Below the pieces are notes generated by a model, which saw nothing but the letters and a program-made list of their open reading frames with translations, was not told the DNA's origin and searched no databases. The position numbers were made by a program, and so were the translations under genes. From UBA4582 sp038106185 (lineage in GTDB: Bacteria > Pseudomonadota > Gammaproteobacteria > Pseudomonadales > Azotimanducaceae), in contig JAYODE010000006.1 in assembly GCA_038106185.1 (NCBI GenBank), forward strand, positions 1-64,000: a stretch of 64,000 nucleotides of DNA, given 5' to 3'. Shown piece after piece: positions 61,877 to 64,000 of the stretch (its first letter is position 1; each line of letters opens with the position of its first letter).

Positions 61877-61987
61877 TATAGGCGGCTTAGCTGCCCTAGG
61901 TCTAGAAGAAAGGTGAACGCCAGGAAGCTCACCTTCAGGCAGACACCAAGACAGCGCTTTCCACATCGAGTTACGCAGGACCTGTTC

Positions 61988-63259
61988 ATGATCGCAAACG
62001 ACACTCCACTGCAAGCCGGAGACTATATAGATGACTTGGGCAGACGCGCTCGACTTGCCGCCAAGGCCCTCGCCAAAGCGACTAGCGCGAAGAAAAATCA
62101 GGCGCTGCTGACCGCTGCTCTGGCTCTCAGAGCACAGAAGAACCTGTTACTGGCTGAAAATGCAGAAGATGTTCTCGGCGCAAAGACAGCCGGCAAACCC
62201 GCGGCTTTTGTCGACCGCTTGTTGTTAACGGACGATCGGGTTGAGGCAATGGCAACAGCCCTGGAGACGATCGCCGCCCTACCAGATCCCGTCGGCCGCC
62301 AGCTGGCACAATTTGACCGTCCTAATGGTCTGGTCATCCAGCGTATCGCCTGTCCGATCGGTGTCATCGCGATGATCTATGAATCACGACCCAACGTCGG
62401 CGCCGATGCAGGGGCTTTATGTCTAAAATCCGGCAATGCCGTGATCCTTCGAGGTGGCTCAGAGAGCCTGCGATCCTCAAGACAGATTGTTGCTTGCCTC
62501 GTCAAAGGACTGCAGGCTGCCGGCTTGCCAGCAGACTGCGTTCAGTTGGTCGATACGACTGACCGAGAAGCTGTCACTGCTTTACTGCACTGTGACACCT
62601 ACGTTGATCTGGCGATTCCCCGTGGCGGTCGCAGTTTGGTTGAGCTGGTAAAAAATGAGGCACGAGTTCCAACGCTGCTGCACCTGGATGGTAACTGCCA
62701 CACTTACATTCACTGCGATGCGGACCTCGACAAGGCGGTCACTATCGTAAAGAACGCAAAGATGCGCCGCACAGGGGTTTGCGGCGCGACAGAAAGCCTG
62801 GTAGTGGATGCGGCTATCGCTGCCCAATTTTTACCGCAACTGACCACCGCCCTCGCAGGCTGCGAACTTCGTGGTGATGAACTAGCTCAACGCTGCGACG
62901 CGAGAATCAAGCCGGCAACCGAGCTTGATTGGGACACTGAGTATCTCGATGCGATCCTGTCGATTAAAACGGTAGAAAATTTAGCTGAGGCGCTTCTGTT
63001 CATTGAACGCCACTCTTCAAAACATACAGATGCCATTATCACCGAGGACCCAACAGCTGCCGCGATGTTTTTACAGGAGATAGATTCTGCTGTCGTGATG
63101 CACAACGCGTCAACTCAGTTTTCTGACGGTGGCGAATTCGGCATGGGTGCGGAGATCGGCATTGCTACTGGCAAAATGCATGCACGAGGCCCTGTTGGCC
63201 TGGAGCAATTGACAAGCTTCAAGTATCTCGTTTCCGGTACGGGCCAAGTGAGATCTTGA
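61988..63259 (+). CDS. proA: Glutamate-5-semialdehyde dehydrogenase ProA
   Basis: Gamma-glutamyl phosphate reductase of the proline pathway, 423 residues. Contains CPIGVIAMIYESRPNVGADA, VILRGGSES, IPRGGRSLVELV, the catalytic Cys in RTGVCGATES and FGMGAEIGIATGKMHARGPVGL. The ATG at 61988 with CAGGA 7 bases upstream is preferred to an open extension starting at 61913. It follows proC by 111 bases; proB is not in the window. Confidence 0.97.
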   Translation: MIANDTPLQAGDYIDDLGRRARLAAKALAKATSAKKNQALLTAALALRAQKNLLLAENAEDVLGAKTAGKPAAFVDRLLLTDDRVEAMATALETIAALPDPVGRQLAQFDRPNGLVIQRIACPIGVIAMIYESRPNVGADAGALCLKSGNAVILRGGSESLRSSRQIVACLVKGLQAAGLPADCVQLVDTTDREAVTALLHCDTYVDLAIPRGGRSLVELVKNEARVPTLLHLDGNCHTYIHCDADLDKAVTIVKNAKMRRTGVCGATESLVVDAAIAAQFLPQLTTALAGCELRGDELAQRCDARIKPATELDWDTEYLDAILSIKTVENLAEALLFIERHSSKHTDAIITEDPTAAAMFLQEIDSAVVMHNASTQFSDGGEFGMGAEIGIATGKMHARGPVGLEQLTSFKYLVSGTGQVRS

Positions 63260-63304
63260 TGGGGTCTCTGCTGCCACGACCGACCCCTGGTCTCAGGTTA
63301 CACT

Positions 63305-64000
63305 ATGCATGATGCAGCCCTAGTATCCCTTTCAGCCTATTTCATTCTGATGATTGCCATCGGCTATTATGGCTTTCAACAAGGGACGAGTGATCTGTCC
63401 GAATATATGCTTGGCGGGCGCCGGCTGCACCCAGCGGTTGGCGCGCTTTCTGCTGGCGCCTCAGATATGAGTGGCTGGATGCTCATGGGTCTGCCTGGCG
63501 CTATTTATCTTACCGGTGTCAGCTCGGCCTGGATCGCGGTGGGCCTGTTGCTGGGCGCCTACCTTAATTATCTGCTCGTAGCGCCCAGACTGAGGGTCTA
63601 CACAGAGTTGGCAGATGATGCGCTTACCATTCCAGACTTTTTCGAAAAACGGTTTCTCGATACCTCTCGTTCACTGCGAATACTGTCATCAATCGTGATT
63701 ATCGTATTTTTCACGCTTTACACTTCTTCCGGCCTGGTCGCCGGCGGCAAGCTGTTTGAGGCCTCTTTTGGGCTGGACTATGAGATCGGCTTGTTTGTCA
63801 CCGCTGGCGTCGTGGTGACCTATACCTTGTTCGGTGGCTTTCTTGCGGTCAGCATCACCGACTTTGTGCAGGGCTGTATTATGTTCGTCGCACTGGTACT
63901 GGTACCCAGCGTCGCTTTGATTGACCTGGGAGGCTATAGCCCCATGACTGCCACCCTGACCTCAATTAATCCTGACCTGCTCAGTTGGTTCAAAGGCATT
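63305..64000 (+). CDS. putP: Sodium/proline symporter PutP (partial)
   Basis: The first 232 codons of a sodium:solute symporter, cut by the window end. EYMLGGRRLHPAVGALSAGA and SDMSGWMLMGLPGAIYLTG are PutP hallmarks, followed by LTIPDFFEKRF and SSGLVAGGKLFEASFG; about six membrane segments are visible. It follows proA by 45 bases, making a proline synthesis and uptake group. Confidence 0.95.
   Translation, partial: MHDAALVSLSAYFILMIAIGYYGFQQGTSDLSEYMLGGRRLHPAVGALSAGASDMSGWMLMGLPGAIYLTGVSSAWIAVGLLLGAYLNYLLVAPRLRVYTELADDALTIPDFFEKRFLDTSRSLRILSSIVIIVFFTLYTSSGLVAGGKLFEASFGLDYEIGLFVTAGVVVTYTLFGGFLAVSITDFVQGCIMFVALVLVPSVALIDLGGYSPMTATLTSINPDLLSWFKGI

Noticed and set aside
1..64000. tRNA genes, insertion sequences and prophage genes
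   Set aside because: No tRNA-like cloverleaf, transposase or phage protein was recognised in reading the intergenic regions and proteins; very short or decayed copies could have been missed.

Overview
The window looks like a draft scaffold from a marine gammaproteobacterium of moderate GC content. The evidence is the classic gammaproteobacterial block fmdB-aspS-yebC-ruvCAB-tolQRAB-pal-cpoB-queE-queC, the presence of MiaE, RhlB, NhaD, MoaB/MoeA and a MetR-type LysR regulator, and accessory enzymes (TRAP transporter, TauD/PhyH dioxygenases, a PrpE-type acyl-CoA synthetase, a HheB-like halohydrin dehalogenase) common in oligotrophic marine lineages. The exact order cannot be fixed from sequence alone. 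Four runs of exactly 100 N (12690-12789, 17166-17265, 39756-39855, 55968-56067) are scaffold gaps.

Layout. 0.2-11.9 kb (minus strand): one long house-keeping cluster covering tRNA charging (aspS), Holliday junction processing (ruvCAB), the envelope Tol-Pal machine and queuosine precursor synthesis (queE, queC); ybgC, often found between ruvB and tolQ, is absent. 12-21 kb: a histone-H1/HU-like protein, proS, a thioredoxin-like lipoprotein with a YihY-type membrane protein, an ArsC-like protein, and an SDR plus PrpE-like acyl-CoA synthetase. 21-32.6 kb: an AMACR-type CoA transferase, esterase, miaE, an unusual GT-A-like protein, an epoxide hydrolase, argC, an aminotransferase, rhlB, a cupin, a DUF2237 protein, a halohydrin dehalogenase-like SDR and a GNAT. 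32.7-41.8 kb: amt with a sigma-54 promoter, a three-gene TRAP transporter, hydrolase, TauD-like dioxygenase, VOC and PNPOx-like proteins. 41.8-48.5 kb: a candidate non-coding RNA, metR, an HD-domain protein and a five-gene cluster (GT4, methyltransferase, alpha/alpha-barrel protein, methyltransferase, small membrane protein). 48.7-57.4 kb: moeA, moaB with a structured leader, nhaD, enoyl-CoA hydratase, patB-like C-S lyase, msrA, purC and a Cys/Met PLP enzyme. 57.7-64 kb: M18 aminopeptidase, PhyH dioxygenase, a secreted helical protein and a proline block proC-proA-putP (putP cut by the window end).

The most interesting signals are: (i) a SAM-II riboswitch on the minus strand at about 57530-57583, followed by a terminator whose 5' arm overlaps a segment complementary to the aptamer tail, giving a readable switch for the Cys/Met gene; (ii) a halohydrin dehalogenase signature (T-x4-Y-x-G and S-x12-Y-x3-R) at 31319-32002; (iii) at least a dozen intergenic tandem arrays with 9-14 bp units, each with its own unit sequence, which in several places have copied a gene-boundary element (a stop codon, a terminator tail, a Shine-Dalgarno site), with every scaffold gap touching such an array; (iv) a terminator-bounded intergenic RNA candidate with a 13-nt perfect complement to the 16S rRNA 3' end but no well-placed start codon; (v) a moaB-moeA leader able to form mutually exclusive hairpins.
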